A stretch of 64,000 bases of DNA, from NCBI GenBank assembly GCA_023957375.1, contig JAMLHB010000002.1, forward strand, positions 992,001 to 1,056,000, written 5' to 3'. Position 1 is the stretch's first letter; each line of letters opens with the position of its first letter. Origin of the DNA: Flavobacteriales bacterium (GTDB lineage Bacteria > Bacteroidota > Bacteroidia > Flavobacteriales_F > PHOS-HE28). Shown piece after piece: positions 1 through 8,920 of the stretch. The position numbers and the translations under genes were made by a program. Below the pieces are notes generated by a model that saw nothing but the letters and a program-made list of their open reading frames with translations, made no database searches and had not been told where the DNA came from.

Positions 1-1
1 T

Positions 2-592
2 TTCGGCGGCTTCCCCAAGGCGCTGTTCGAGGTGCAGTACCCGGCGCCCGGCAGACCTGAGCTGGCGGCCGAGGTGAAGAAGAGCATCACCAGCGCCACC
101 GTGGGCCTAGATCACAGCTGGGGCCTGGACCACGGTGCCTGGAGTGTGGTGAAGCACCTGTACCCGAACGCCGATGTGCCGGTGATCCAGATGAGCATCG
201 ACTACTCGCTGAAGCCCGAACAGCACTACGCGCTCGCGAAGCAGATCGCCAAGCTGCGCGATAAGGGCGTGCTCATCATTGGCAGCGGCAACATGGTGCA
301 TAACCTGGGCATGGTGGCCTGGGATAAGCTGAACGAGAGCTATGCCTTCGACTGGGCGGTGGAAGCACGCGCCCGAATGAACCGGGCCATCCTCAGCGGT
401 GACCATGCCTCGCTGGTGAACTTCCACGCGCAGGGCAAGGCCTTCGACCTGGCGATCAACAGCGGCGAGCACTTTTTGCCGCTGCTCTATACGCTGGCGC
501 TCCAGGACAAGGACGAGAAGGCCACGCTCTTCAACGACAAGCCGTTGGCGGGCTCGCTCACGATGACCTCGGTACGCATCGGCAAAGGCTGA
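2..592 (+). CDS. ygiD: 4,5-DOPA dioxygenase extradiol (LigB/YgiD family), 5' partial
   Basis: Only the C-terminal part is present; the reading frame is open to the window edge, so the true start lies upstream. The first visible residues (FGGFPKALFEVQYPAPG) match the segment of YgiD/DODA proteins just after the metal-binding half. The conserved stretches LDHSWGLDHGAW and SGNMVHNLG follow, with a GEHFLPLLY segment near the end. In the family this Zn-dependent enzyme opens the ring of catechols such as L-DOPA; the physiological substrate in most bacteria is unknown. The stop is 3 bases before the next gene, so it is probably cotranscribed with the DsbA-like lipoprotein. Family assignment is firm; substrate is inference. 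Confidence 0.9.
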   Translation, partial: FGGFPKALFEVQYPAPGRPELAAEVKKSITSATVGLDHSWGLDHGAWSVVKHLYPNADVPVIQMSIDYSLKPEQHYALAKQIAKLRDKGVLIIGSGNMVHNLGMVAWDKLNESYAFDWAVEARARMNRAILSGDHASLVNFHAQGKAFDLAINSGEHFLPLLYTLALQDKDEKATLFNDKPLAGSLTMTSVRIGKG

Positions 593-595
593 CCC

Positions 596-1594
596 ATGCA
601 ACGTTTCGCTTTCGCCACCCTCGTCCTATCAACACTCACTTTCCAGGGCTGCGCACAGCCCACCACGGATATGACCAACACAACAAATCCACTCTTCTGC
701 GACCCCGACACCGGTGTATGTGCAGTGCCCGGCATGGACCCTGAAGCGATCGCCACGGATCTAAAGCCTCAGGCCACCGCCACCAAGCCGATCACGCTGC
801 TCTACTTCACCGACCCCATCTGCAGCAGTTGCTGGGGCGCTGAGCCGCAGTTGCGCCGGTTGAAGGCCGAGTACGGTGACGCCATCGACATACAGTACCA
901 CATGGGCGGCCTGCTGCCCTCGTGGGACGTGTACAACAGCGGCGGCATCGGCAAGCCCAGCGATGTGGCCGGTCATTGGGACGAGGTGAGCCCGCACTAC
1001 CGCATGCCCATCATCGGCGATGTGTGGCTGGAGGATCCGCTGCCCAGCAGCTACCCGCCGAGCATCGCCTTCAAGGCCGCCCAGCTGCAGGATCCCGCCA
1101 AGGCTTTGATCTTCCTGCGCCGGCTACGCGAGCAGGTGCTGGTGGAGAAGAGGAACATCACGAAGTGGCCGGTGATCGCCGAAGCGGCCGCCTTCGCCGG
1201 GCTCGATGCCGCACGCCTGCAGAGCGACTACAGCGGAGCCGCCAACGCGCTCTTCCAAGCGGACCTTACGCTGGCGCGTTCGCTCGGCGTGCGCGGCTTC
1301 CCCACCTTCATCTTCAGCAACGAGGCGGGCGAACGGCAGGTGGTCTACGGTGCACGTCCTTACGCGCAGTTCGAGGCGGCGGTGAAGGCGTTGAAGCCGG
1401 ATGTAAAGCCTGCGGCCGTGCCTGCTTCACTCGGCGATCTGATCAAGGAGCATGCTGCGTGGTGCGCAGAAGAGGTGGCCGTGATGCTGGGCATCACGCA
1501 CGAAGCCGCCGAAGGGATGCTGAAAGCCGCTGAGGCCAATGGCGAGCTGCGTGCAGTGCATACACGGAACGGGAGCGTGTGGAACGCCCGTTGA
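596..1594 (+). CDS. DsbA-family thioredoxin-fold lipoprotein
   Basis: This 332-residue protein starts with a lipoprotein signal ending in FQGC (Cys19), so it is probably anchored in the envelope. A thioredoxin-fold redox motif CSSC lies at about residues 76-79 in the context DPICSSCWG, as in DsbA/FrnE-like proteins. A cis-proline segment (VRGFPTFIF) is at about residue 236. The last ~55 residues form a small helical extension resembling a winged helix (inference). It starts 3 bases after the dioxygenase and is followed 60 bases later by an RclC-like gene, which suggests thiol or oxidant chemistry at the envelope. Partner and substrate are unknown. Confidence 0.85.
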   Translation: MQRFAFATLVLSTLTFQGCAQPTTDMTNTTNPLFCDPDTGVCAVPGMDPEAIATDLKPQATATKPITLLYFTDPICSSCWGAEPQLRRLKAEYGDAIDIQYHMGGLLPSWDVYNSGGIGKPSDVAGHWDEVSPHYRMPIIGDVWLEDPLPSSYPPSIAFKAAQLQDPAKALIFLRRLREQVLVEKRNITKWPVIAEAAAFAGLDAARLQSDYSGAANALFQADLTLARSLGVRGFPTFIFSNEAGERQVVYGARPYAQFEAAVKALKPDVKPAAVPASLGDLIKEHAAWCAEEVAVMLGITHEAAEGMLKAAEANGELRAVHTRNGSVWNAR

Positions 1595-1654
1595 TCGGCA
1601 CGTGGGACCACGACCACCACACCTATCGCTGCACCATCACGGACGATAACGACC

Positions 1655-2218
1655 ATGCTGAACGAACTCCTTCAACGCGCTGCACAATTGGACCGCGTGG
1701 GCATGCACCTGCTCCGCTATGGCACCGTGCTGGTGCTGCTGTGGATCGGCGGCCTCAAGGTTTACAAGTACGAAGCGGACGGCATCGTGCCCTTCGTGGC
1801 CAATAGCCCGTTGATGAGCTTCTTTTACCACTTCGATGCCCCGGAGTACAGGCAGTACATGAACAGGGAAGGGCAGGTGGTGCCCGAGAACCGCGCCTGG
1901 CACGAGGCCAACCACACCTATCCCTTCGCGCTCGGACTTGGGGCGGTGATCTGCGCCATCGGCGTGCTCATCGCGCTGTATCCGTGGTTCCCGACACTCT
2001 CCGCGCTGGGCAGCTTCCTCTGCTTCAGCATGTCGCTGGTCACCCTCAGCTTCCTCATCACCACGCCCGAGACCTGGGTGCCGGATCTGGGTGGCCCCGA
2101 GCACGGCTTCCCGTTGTTGAGCGGCGCGGGAAGATTGGTGGTGAAGGATGTGATCATGCTCGGCGCCAGTGTGGTGACGATGGCGGATGCGGCGCGGAGG
2201 GCGCTCACCTCACAATAA
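1655..2218 (+). CDS. DUF417 / RclC (YkgB) family inner-membrane protein
   Basis: 187 residues with about four hydrophobic segments (near residues 20-38, 88-108, 113-135 and 155-175). It closely resembles E. coli YkgB/RclC: the blocks YEADGIVPFVANSPLMSFFY, SLVTLSFLITTPETWVP and HGFPLLSGAGRLVVKD are characteristic of DUF417. In E. coli, RclC belongs to the reactive-chlorine resistance operon rclABC, but its molecular activity is not known. Here the rclA and rclB partners are absent; the neighbours are a DsbA-like lipoprotein and a DODA-type dioxygenase on the same strand. A role in oxidant tolerance is inferred from family and context. Confidence 0.88.
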   Translation: MLNELLQRAAQLDRVGMHLLRYGTVLVLLWIGGLKVYKYEADGIVPFVANSPLMSFFYHFDAPEYRQYMNREGQVVPENRAWHEANHTYPFALGLGAVICAIGVLIALYPWFPTLSALGSFLCFSMSLVTLSFLITTPETWVPDLGGPEHGFPLLSGAGRLVVKDVIMLGASVVTMADAARRALTSQ

Positions 2219-2264
2219 GGCGATGCCTGCTTCCAAGGCCATTGTGGGACGGAGGATGATGTGA

Positions 2265-3716
2265 TCAGAACTCCGCGCTCTTCGGCGTCCGCGGGAAGGG
2301 GATCACATCGCGGATGTTCCCCATGCCCGTAACGAACAGCACGAAGCGCTCGAGGCCCAGCCCGAAGCCGGCGTGCGGCACGGTACCGAAGCGGCGGGTA
2401 TCCAGGTACCACCAGAGCTCTTCGGCGGGCACGTGCATCTCCTTCATGCGGGCCTCCAGCACATCCAAGCGCTCCTCGCGCTGGCTGCCACCGATGATCT
2501 CGCCGATGCCGGGGAAGAGCACGTCCATGGCGGCCACGGTGGTGCCCTTGTCGCTGTACCCGAAATCGCCGGGCGCGTTGGTGCGCATGTAGAAGGCCTT
2601 GATCTTGCCCGGGTAGCCCGTGACGATCACCGGCTTTTTGAAGTGCTTCTCCACCAGGTAGCGTTCGTGCTCGCTCTGCAGGTCGATGCCCCATTCCACC
2701 GGGAACTGGAACTGCTTCTTCTGATGCGGTTTGCTGCGCAGCAGGATATCGATCGCGTCGGTGTAGGTGATGCGCTCGAAGGGGTTGTCGAGCACGAACT
2801 TCAGGCGATCGATGAGGCCGAGCTCAGCACGCTGCTCCTTGGGCTTCGTTGCTTCCTCCTCCTTCAGGCGTGCATCCAGGAACTGGAGGTCGTCCATGCT
2901 GTTGCGCAGCACGCGGGCGATGAGGTGCTTGCACAGGCCCTCCGCCAGGTCCATGTCGCCGTGCAGGTCCATGAAGGCGGCCTCGGGCTCGATCATCCAG
3001 AACTCGGCGAGGTGCCGCGCTGTGTTGCTGTTCTCGGCGCGGAAGGTGGGGCCGAAGGTGTACACCTTGCCCAGCGCGAGTGCGGCGAGTTCGGCTTGCA
3101 GCTGACCGCTGACGGTGAGGCGGCTCTCGGCACCGAAGAAGTCCTCCTTGAAATCCACTTCACCGGCCTCGTTCAACGGCGGGTTCTTCGCGTCCAGGGT
3201 GCTCACGCGGAACATCTCTCCCGCGCCCTCCGCATCGCTGGCGGTGATGATGGGGCTGTGGAAGTAGTTGTAGCCCTGCTGGTCGAAGTACTCGTGGATG
3301 CCGAAGCTCACCTGGTGGCGGATGCGGAAGATGGCGCTGTAGGTGTTGGTGCGGAAGCGCAGGTGGGCGTTCTCGCGCAGGAACTCCAGGCTGTGCTTCT
3401 TCGGCTGGATCGGGTACGCGTTGGGGTCGCTGTCGCCAAGCACTTCCACTTGGCTCACCTGCATTTCCACGCGCTGGCCGCTGCCCTGGCTTTCCACAAT
3501 GGTGCCGGTGCAGCGCACGCTGGCACTGGTGGTGAAGCGGGCGCGCGTGGCTTCATCCACCTGCTCCTGGTTGATCACGCATTGCAGGTTGCGGATGGTG
3601 CTGCCGTCGTTGAGGGCGATGAAGCGGTCGTTGCGGAAGGTGCGCACCCAGCCGGCCACGGTTACGGTGGTGTGGGTGAGGGCAGTGTCGTCCAAGACTT
3701 GTTTGATGGTGTGCAT
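2265..3716 (-). CDS. asnS: Asparagine--tRNA ligase
   Basis: A 483-residue class II aminoacyl-tRNA synthetase charging tRNA-Asn. An N-terminal OB-fold anticodon-binding domain (about residues 10-115, with VAGWVRTFRND) is followed by the catalytic core. Motif 2 is FRAENSNTARHLAEFWMIEPE and motif 3 is GFGLGLERFV near the C-terminus. The GEMFRVST and FSDKGT-like segments are typical of AsnRS rather than AspRS. The ATG at 3716 (MHTIKQVL) was chosen because upstream in-frame sequence is a low-complexity tandem repeat. A possible -7 box (TTCCTTTG on the minus strand) lies at 3834-3841. The gene is convergent with the RclC-like gene. Confidence 0.96.
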   Translation of the reverse strand: MHTIKQVLDDTALTHTTVTVAGWVRTFRNDRFIALNDGSTIRNLQCVINQEQVDEATRARFTTSASVRCTGTIVESQGSGQRVEMQVSQVEVLGDSDPNAYPIQPKKHSLEFLRENAHLRFRTNTYSAIFRIRHQVSFGIHEYFDQQGYNYFHSPIITASDAEGAGEMFRVSTLDAKNPPLNEAGEVDFKEDFFGAESRLTVSGQLQAELAALALGKVYTFGPTFRAENSNTARHLAEFWMIEPEAAFMDLHGDMDLAEGLCKHLIARVLRNSMDDLQFLDARLKEEEATKPKEQRAELGLIDRLKFVLDNPFERITYTDAIDILLRSKPHQKKQFQFPVEWGIDLQSEHERYLVEKHFKKPVIVTGYPGKIKAFYMRTNAPGDFGYSDKGTTVAAMDVLFPGIGEIIGGSQREERLDVLEARMKEMHVPAEELWWYLDTRRFGTVPHAGFGLGLERFVLFVTGMGNIRDVIPFPRTPKSAEF

Positions 3717-3728
3717 GTGGGGAATGCG

Positions 3729-3786
3729 GTGCGAGGGTGATAGGGTGCGAGGGTCATAGGGTGCGAGGGTCATAGGGTGGGAGGGT
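3729..3786. repeat. 16-bp tandem repeat, about 3.6 copies
   Basis: Three full copies of GTGCGAGGGTSATAGG lie at 3729-3744, 3745-3760 and 3761-3776. The first differs from the others at one base. A partial fourth copy runs to about 3786. A second simple-sequence tract (CACTCTTTCACTCTTTCAC) follows at about 3798-3817. The array lies in the 5' leader of asnS on the minus strand, 12 bases before the start codon. Copies are directly adjacent with no spacers, so this is not a CRISPR array. Confidence 0.95.
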
Positions 3787-3932
3787 TGTGTCTCTCGCAC
3801 TCTTTCACTCTTTCACCCCCGCACTCTAAACGGCAAAGGAACGATGGCGGCGGGAATGCGGAGGTACGGCCTTCGAGCCTGTCTATCCTCAAAATCAGGC
3901 CACATCCATCGTGCAGGCACCTCCCGACTTGA

Positions 3933-4580
3933 TCAGATCTTCTTGATGCGGAACACGCCTTTCCCGTTCGTGACCTGCTTGAACTGGCCGTTCTCATCGC
4001 CGTCACGGTAGAGCTTGCAGGTGAAGCTGGCGCGCACCAGTATGCTGCTTGTGCCGGACGAGGGCAACGGCAAGGTCTCTACGATGTGGAACGAGGATCC
4101 CGTTTGCTCGTCACCCCAGAAGGTGGACCACTCCTGTGATCCATCCCACCACGTGACCATGGCGAGGCCGTCGTATGTTTCTGTATCGCCGTAGTCTACC
4201 TGCCCAGTAGGGAAGAAGTTGAAAAACTGAGTGTCGGTTGGTGAACTGCCTTGGAATTGGAAGGTGCCCAAGCTGACACCGAACACAGGGGAGTCGGGAT
4301 TGGACATCGGGTGGATGATGTAGGTATAATGTGCCGTGCTTGAAGCCGGTGGGGTGGCGATGCTCTCCGAATAGTCGGTGTAAGAACCGTAGGCGCTGCC
4401 CTCTGTATATGAGACAGCAGCTCCATCGATCGTCATTTGCACGAAAGGCACGGTGCCAGTAGTGAGCGTGCTGGTACTACTGCCCCCGCCAACTGGGGGA
4501 GTGGGATCTTCGTCCTTCTTGCAACCGCCAAGCAGGATGAGCGTGGCCAGGAAAATGGTGGAAGCGAGTGGGTTCCGCAT
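3933..4580 (-). CDS. Lipoprotein of unknown function
   Basis: 215 residues from the ATG at 4580. An upstream in-frame ATG at 4601 would add seven residues before the signal. The N-terminus is a lipoprotein signal with a LILLGGC lipobox (Cys20), followed by a Pro/Ser/Thr-rich linker. The rest is rich in aromatic and small residues and looks beta-rich, with no catalytic motif that I recognise. The pattern 'GCKK + acidic linker + small beta domain' is common among Bacteroidota surface lipoproteins. It is probably monocistronic, lying upstream of asnS on the same strand and separated from it by the tandem repeat region. Function unknown. Confidence 0.75.
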   Translation of the reverse strand: MRNPLASTIFLATLILLGGCKKDEDPTPPVGGGSSTSTLTTGTVPFVQMTIDGAAVSYTEGSAYGSYTDYSESIATPPASSTAHYTYIIHPMSNPDSPVFGVSLGTFQFQGSSPTDTQFFNFFPTGQVDYGDTETYDGLAMVTWWDGSQEWSTFWGDEQTGSSFHIVETLPLPSSGTSSILVRASFTCKLYRDGDENGQFKQVTNGKGVFRIKKI

Positions 4581-4642
4581 GTCTGTCAGGGTTAGGGTCA
4601 AACATATGCAACGAAACGTGGCGCGATGCGCACCGGAAACAC

Positions 4643-6166
4643 CTATTCCACCAGCATGGGTTGGTATGCGCGGCCTTCGGCACTTTCCAGCGAAACCACA
4701 AAGAGCCCGGGCCGCAGGCCGTTGATGTCCAGCAACTGTGTGGTGCCGCTGAACACTTCCTCCTGCACTACCCTTCCTGCGGCATCGCGGATGCGCAGCA
4801 TGGCCTGCGCCTGTGCCTGATCGCGGCGTACTTCAATGCTGCTGTGCGCGGGATTGGGCCAAACACTAAAAGCCGCGCGGGACAAGCCTTCCGGTATTCC
4901 GGAACAAACATCCACGAACACGGCGGAGCTGTCCGTTGTGCTGCTCGTGCCGCCCGCGTTGGTTACCGTAAGCGTTACCGGCCACGTGCCCGGCAGTGCG
5001 TAGCATACCGTGGGGGTGCTGTCGGTGCTGGTTGTGGGCACACCTCCGGGAAAGGACCAGGACCGCGAGGAGACGCCGTTGGGTGAATGATCAGTGAAGG
5101 TGCTGCATTCGTTCGGACACAGTGTGGGGCTCCCTACGCTGAACGAGGCCACAGGTGCTTCCGGGAGGTGCCATTTGGCGATGCGTTGTGCGGGAATCCC
5201 GCCGGCAGTGGTGAAGCTGCCTCCCACGAAGAGGCTGTCGTGGTATACCTCCATGGTGCGCACATTGTCATTGCAGCCCGTGCCCACCGGCACCCAGGTG
5301 GTACCCGAAAGGCGCGCAATGTGGCTTGGCGTAGTGAAGGCGCCGCCGATGTACAGTTGGTCGCGGTACACGGCCATGGCCGTCACAAAGTCGTTCAAGG
5401 TGCCGCCCACCTTCACCCATTGGCTTCCGTTCCATTTGGCCACGCGGCTGGCGGGCAGGCCGTTGGCCTGGGTGAAGCGGCCACCGATGTAAAGCGTGTC
5501 GCGGAACACGCAATGCGTGAAGACATCATCGTTCACGCCCGCGCCCATGCGGTTCCATGCGCTGCCGTTCCACAAGGCTGTGCGGTTCACCAAGGAATCA
5601 CCGGCATACATGAAATTCCCGCCCACGAAAAGCTGATCACCGAAAGGCAACAAGTCCGTGACCTGGTAGTTACATCCGGTGGTGAGCGGCCCGTAAACAC
5701 TCCCGTCCCAGCGTGCGATGTGCGCGAAGGGTGAAGAGAAGGCGCCGCCCACATACAGCGTGTCCTGGAAATGCGCCATGCTGTATGCCGTGCTGTTGAA
5801 GGAGGAGCTGTTCACCCCGGTGAGGTTGAACATGTTGGTGCCGTTCCAGAAGCGCACCCGTCCGCCATCGCCGATATACAGGGCAGTATCCTTGGCATAC
5901 AATCCGTCGGCGGCCATGAAAGTGATCAGGTTGGCCGCCTTGCTCCACGCACTGCCGTCCCACCGCGCCAAGAAGTAGGAGCTTGAGGTTACCCCCCCGA
6001 TCTGCGTGAAGGTGCCGCCGGCATAAAGTTCATCGTTGAACACTTCCAGCGCATAAACGGCGGAACCTGCGCCGGTGCCTACGGGCGACCACGTCTGGGC
6101 TTGGCCTGCAAGGGGTAAGAGGACCAACAAACCCATCGCAATACATGAAAAGGGAGGAACTGGCAT
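4643..6166 (-). CDS. T9SS type A cargo protein with propeller-like repeats and a PKD domain
   Basis: 507 residues starting at the ATG at 6166, which gives a clean signal peptide (about 23 residues ending in AGQAQ). Longer in-frame starts would bury this signal. Residues ~25-370 contain at least six repeats of the form 'LYxGGxFT...xARWDGSxW', probably beta-propeller blades. A PKD-like domain follows (about 380-430; SFPGGVPTTSTD, WPVTLTVTNAGG). The end is a T9SS type A sorting domain (VWPNPAHSSIEVRR ... GLRPGLFVVSLES). The protein is therefore predicted to be exported and surface-bound or released through T9SS. Ligand unknown. Confidence 0.85.
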   Translation of the reverse strand: MPVPPFSCIAMGLLVLLPLAGQAQTWSPVGTGAGSAVYALEVFNDELYAGGTFTQIGGVTSSSYFLARWDGSAWSKAANLITFMAADGLYAKDTALYIGDGGRVRFWNGTNMFNLTGVNSSSFNSTAYSMAHFQDTLYVGGAFSSPFAHIARWDGSVYGPLTTGCNYQVTDLLPFGDQLFVGGNFMYAGDSLVNRTALWNGSAWNRMGAGVNDDVFTHCVFRDTLYIGGRFTQANGLPASRVAKWNGSQWVKVGGTLNDFVTAMAVYRDQLYIGGAFTTPSHIARLSGTTWVPVGTGCNDNVRTMEVYHDSLFVGGSFTTAGGIPAQRIAKWHLPEAPVASFSVGSPTLCPNECSTFTDHSPNGVSSRSWSFPGGVPTTSTDSTPTVCYALPGTWPVTLTVTNAGGTSSTTDSSAVFVDVCSGIPEGLSRAAFSVWPNPAHSSIEVRRDQAQAQAMLRIRDAAGRVVQEEVFSGTTQLLDINGLRPGLFVVSLESAEGRAYQPMLVE

Positions 6167-6275
6167 GCGAGCAAGATAAGGCTGTGCCCTCACTCTGCGC
6201 GGCGGACATAGCGTCTCGGCGGTGAAACACATTCTTCGCGTGAGGCCGTACGCTGCCCTACCTTTCACGGTTTCC

Positions 6276-6620
6276 ATGCCCGTTGCCTACACCGTTTACG
6301 TCATCGAGCTCAGCCGCAAGGTCTTCACCGAGCACCGCAAGTTCCGCGAGGCCAACCCGCAGTACAACGGCGTGCTGGAGTGCCTCTACGTGGGGCAAAC
6401 GGGCAAGACGCCGCAGGAGCGATTGGCCCAGCACAAGATCGGTGCGCGCACGGCCAGCGGGCACAAGCTCAGCAGCGACATCGTGCGCAAGTACGGGATG
6501 TACCTGCGCCCCAGCCTGTACCAGGACATCGGGCCGCTGGGCCGCGCGGAGGCGTTGGAAGTGGAGAAGGGCCTGGCGCTGGAGTTGCGCCGCAAGGGCT
6601 ACGCGGTGTGGTGGGGGTGA
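6276..6620 (+). CDS. Small GIY-YIG-nuclease-like protein
   Basis: 114 residues from the ATG at 6276, in frame with and preferred over an earlier start at 6222 that overlaps the divergent T9SS gene. The N-terminus (TVYVIELS) followed by CLYVGQTGKTPQERLAQHK resembles the GIY and YIG halves of a GIY-YIG fold, with the usual Gln-Thr after the second motif and a downstream Glu (EVEKGLALELRRKG). No additional domain is visible. Single-domain members act in DNA repair or as mobile-element remnants, but none of that can be inferred here. The gene stands alone between two minus-strand T9SS genes. Fold assignment is moderate confidence. Confidence 0.65.
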   Translation: MPVAYTVYVIELSRKVFTEHRKFREANPQYNGVLECLYVGQTGKTPQERLAQHKIGARTASGHKLSSDIVRKYGMYLRPSLYQDIGPLGRAEALEVEKGLALELRRKGYAVWWG

Positions 6621-6673
6621 AAGGAGGGAATCGTTCGCGGTCCACAGGGAAGTGGACCCCTGCGCCCCGCGAA

Positions 6674-8854
6674 TTACTCCTTCACCACCTTCCGCATGAG
6701 CTGCTGGCCGTTCTGTTCCAAGCGCAGCAGGTATACCCCAGCGGGCCATGCGGAGGCATCCACCATGATCGGCGCATCACCCGTCCGGATGCCGGTATGC
6801 ACCGTGCGGGCCAGCGCGTCGGTCACGGTCAACTGCACTGGGCCGGTGAACGGGGGACTTATCCAAAACGTGCCATCTGCCGGGTTGGGCCACAACCCCA
6901 TGCGCGGGCTGTCGGTTGTGCCCACGCCCGTTACGCCCAGCGCCTCGGTGATGGCGTGGTACGCGTTGAGCTTGCCCATGCCCCAGCGGGTGCTGCCACC
7001 GGGCGGAATGGTGCCCGTCTTGTTGTCGGTAAGCGCCGTGTTGCGGATGATGCCGCGGATCTCCGCCGGGGTAAGGGTGGGATCGGCTTCGAGCAAGAGG
7101 GCCACCGTGCCGGTGGTCGCCGGTGCAGACATGCTGGTGCCGCTGAAGCGTGCGAAGGGGTAGTTGCGCCCCTGGAAGGGTACGGTGAGGATGGACGAAT
7201 AGTCGTTGTCCGTGAACGAGCTGATGGAGGAGGCCACCACCACGCCCGGTGCGGTGATGTCCGGCTTGATCCGCCCGTCCAGCGTGGGGCCGAAGGAGGA
7301 GAAGCCCGCAATGCTGCCGCCGGTGGGGATGCCGGTGGGGGTCCAGGTGGTGGATCCGCAGGCTGCCACGGTGATGGCACTTTCCGTGCAGGCCGGTTCC
7401 CCAATGCCGAAGTTGTGGTCGCCCGCCGTCCATCCGGACAGTCCGCCCAGGAATGCTTGCCCCCAGTTGCCCACGTCGTTGTCCAGCTCGGTCACGTTCC
7501 AGCAGTGCACCGTGCCCTGCGAAGCCGTTACCTGCATCACCACCTTGAGCGCCGTGTTGGTGTTCTTGATGCGCAGGCGGAAGTGCGGCCGTCCGTTCAG
7601 CGGATGCGCAGCCTCCGCAGTGAGGTTGAAAAAGACGGTGTCATTGCCGTTGGTGAGCATGGAATCCACGTAGGCAGGTTGGGTGGCGGTGTGGTACCAC
7701 GGCGTGGCCATATAGAGGTTATTGGAGGCATCCAACACGCGGAAGGAAGCAGAGAACGCCCCGCCCTCCTCACCCCACATCGTCAGGCTTTGGCCCCACA
7801 TGTGCTCATGGGCGCTGTACGGGTAGAACTGCACGCGGCTGCGCAGGGTGTCCCCGGTGAATTCCTTTTGCAAGTGGAAGTTGACGTCGCCGTTGTTGCC
7901 GCCGGAGATGGAGAACACCACGCCATCATCGCTGAACTGGTCCAGCGCTTGGCTGATGAGCGATTGGCCGTCCAAGGTGCCCATGTAGTACAGGCCCCAG
8001 CTCATGTTCACCACTAAGCGCTTGCCGTCCTGCTGGGCTTTTTCCTTCATCCAAGCCACCCCGTCGAGGGCCGCTGCGGCATCCACCAGGAAGGAACAGA
8101 AGAGGAACTGTGCACCGAACGCCACGCCCCGGTAGTTGGTGCCCGCTCCTCCGCCGCCCGCAATGCCCGCCACGTGCGTGCCATGTGTGGCGTAGCTGTA
8201 TACCCCTGCCGTGTCGCTCTGCGCGGCAAGCAGGTCCGTGGGCGTGGTGAACTCCGCGCCGTAGTCAAAGCCCGCCGGTGCAGGGCCGGCCTGGCGGAAC
8301 TGGTCCCAGGCTGCACGCACGCGGTATTGGGTCATCGCGGTATCGTAAAACATCGGGTGCGTATAGTCGAAGCCCCAGTCCAGCACACCGATCAGCACAC
8401 CCTCGCCGGTGTAGGGCTGCGGCAGGTAGATGCCCTGCTGCACGCTATCGGCATGGATCGACCTCACCAACTTGTCCAACGTAGGCTTGGCGATGCCCGC
8501 CAATTCCGCGTAGGCCAACCCGGGGATGTTCCCCACGGCCTCAAGGTGGTGGGCGTCCACACGGAAGGAGAAGATATCGCCGATGCGGGTACCCACATGC
8601 ACCACGGCCGGGTCAACATCAGCCACATTGAACGCATCCTCCACCTTGGCTAAGAATCCCACCATGCAGCGGTCACCCATCAACGCCACGGGATAACGGC
8701 CTTGTAGGTCGGCCGTCAGCTTGTGCGGGTCTGATTGCCGCGCCGCCAGGGCCTGCAGTTCACCGATGGCCACGCGGGTTTCCGCAGGCATCGGGGTTTG
8801 GGCGTGTGCCATGCCCCATGCCAGGGCCAGGACAACGAACAGGTTCCAACGCAT
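6674..8854 (-). CDS. S8 (subtilisin-like) serine peptidase secreted by T9SS
   Basis: 726 residues from the ATG at 8854; a GTG lies one codon upstream. A signal peptide of about 19 residues ends in GMAHAQ. After a propeptide-like region the subtilase triad is visible: Asp in GVLDWGFDYTHP (~159), His in THGTHVAGIAGG (~224) and Ser in FSGTSMSAPATTG (~570). An insertion of about 200 residues lies between His and Ser, as in other Bacteroidota subtilases. The C-terminus is a T9SS type A sorting domain (LWPNPADGTFWIS ... WPAGVYLLRLEQNGQQ). Predicted cell-surface or extracellular protease. It is followed at 8921 by a beta-barrel-like gene on the same strand. Confidence 0.93.
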   Translation of the reverse strand: MRWNLFVVLALAWGMAHAQTPMPAETRVAIGELQALAARQSDPHKLTADLQGRYPVALMGDRCMVGFLAKVEDAFNVADVDPAVVHVGTRIGDIFSFRVDAHHLEAVGNIPGLAYAELAGIAKPTLDKLVRSIHADSVQQGIYLPQPYTGEGVLIGVLDWGFDYTHPMFYDTAMTQYRVRAAWDQFRQAGPAPAGFDYGAEFTTPTDLLAAQSDTAGVYSYATHGTHVAGIAGGGGAGTNYRGVAFGAQFLFCSFLVDAAAALDGVAWMKEKAQQDGKRLVVNMSWGLYYMGTLDGQSLISQALDQFSDDGVVFSISGGNNGDVNFHLQKEFTGDTLRSRVQFYPYSAHEHMWGQSLTMWGEEGGAFSASFRVLDASNNLYMATPWYHTATQPAYVDSMLTNGNDTVFFNLTAEAAHPLNGRPHFRLRIKNTNTALKVVMQVTASQGTVHCWNVTELDNDVGNWGQAFLGGLSGWTAGDHNFGIGEPACTESAITVAACGSTTWTPTGIPTGGSIAGFSSFGPTLDGRIKPDITAPGVVVASSISSFTDNDYSSILTVPFQGRNYPFARFSGTSMSAPATTGTVALLLEADPTLTPAEIRGIIRNTALTDNKTGTIPPGGSTRWGMGKLNAYHAITEALGVTGVGTTDSPRMGLWPNPADGTFWISPPFTGPVQLTVTDALARTVHTGIRTGDAPIMVDASAWPAGVYLLRLEQNGQQLMRKVVKE

Positions 8855-8920
8855 CACTTCGTTGCTTGGGGGTTAAGGTTGGCCCTAGGCTTCACGGATA
8901 GGGCACATCCGGGGTGGTTC

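Noticed and set aside
2373-3740. Long open frame antisense to asnS on the plus strand
   Set aside because: It is fully covered by asnS, lacks any recognisable domain and is Val/Ala/His-rich, the usual shadow of a GC-rich gene.
3729-3786. CRISPR array
   Set aside because: The 16-bp units abut with no unique spacers and there are no cas genes in the window.
3717-3800. N-terminal extension of asnS through the tandem repeat
   Set aside because: The extension would be made of repeat-encoded Pro/His/Ser and no AsnRS has it; MHTIKQVL at 3716 fits the family.
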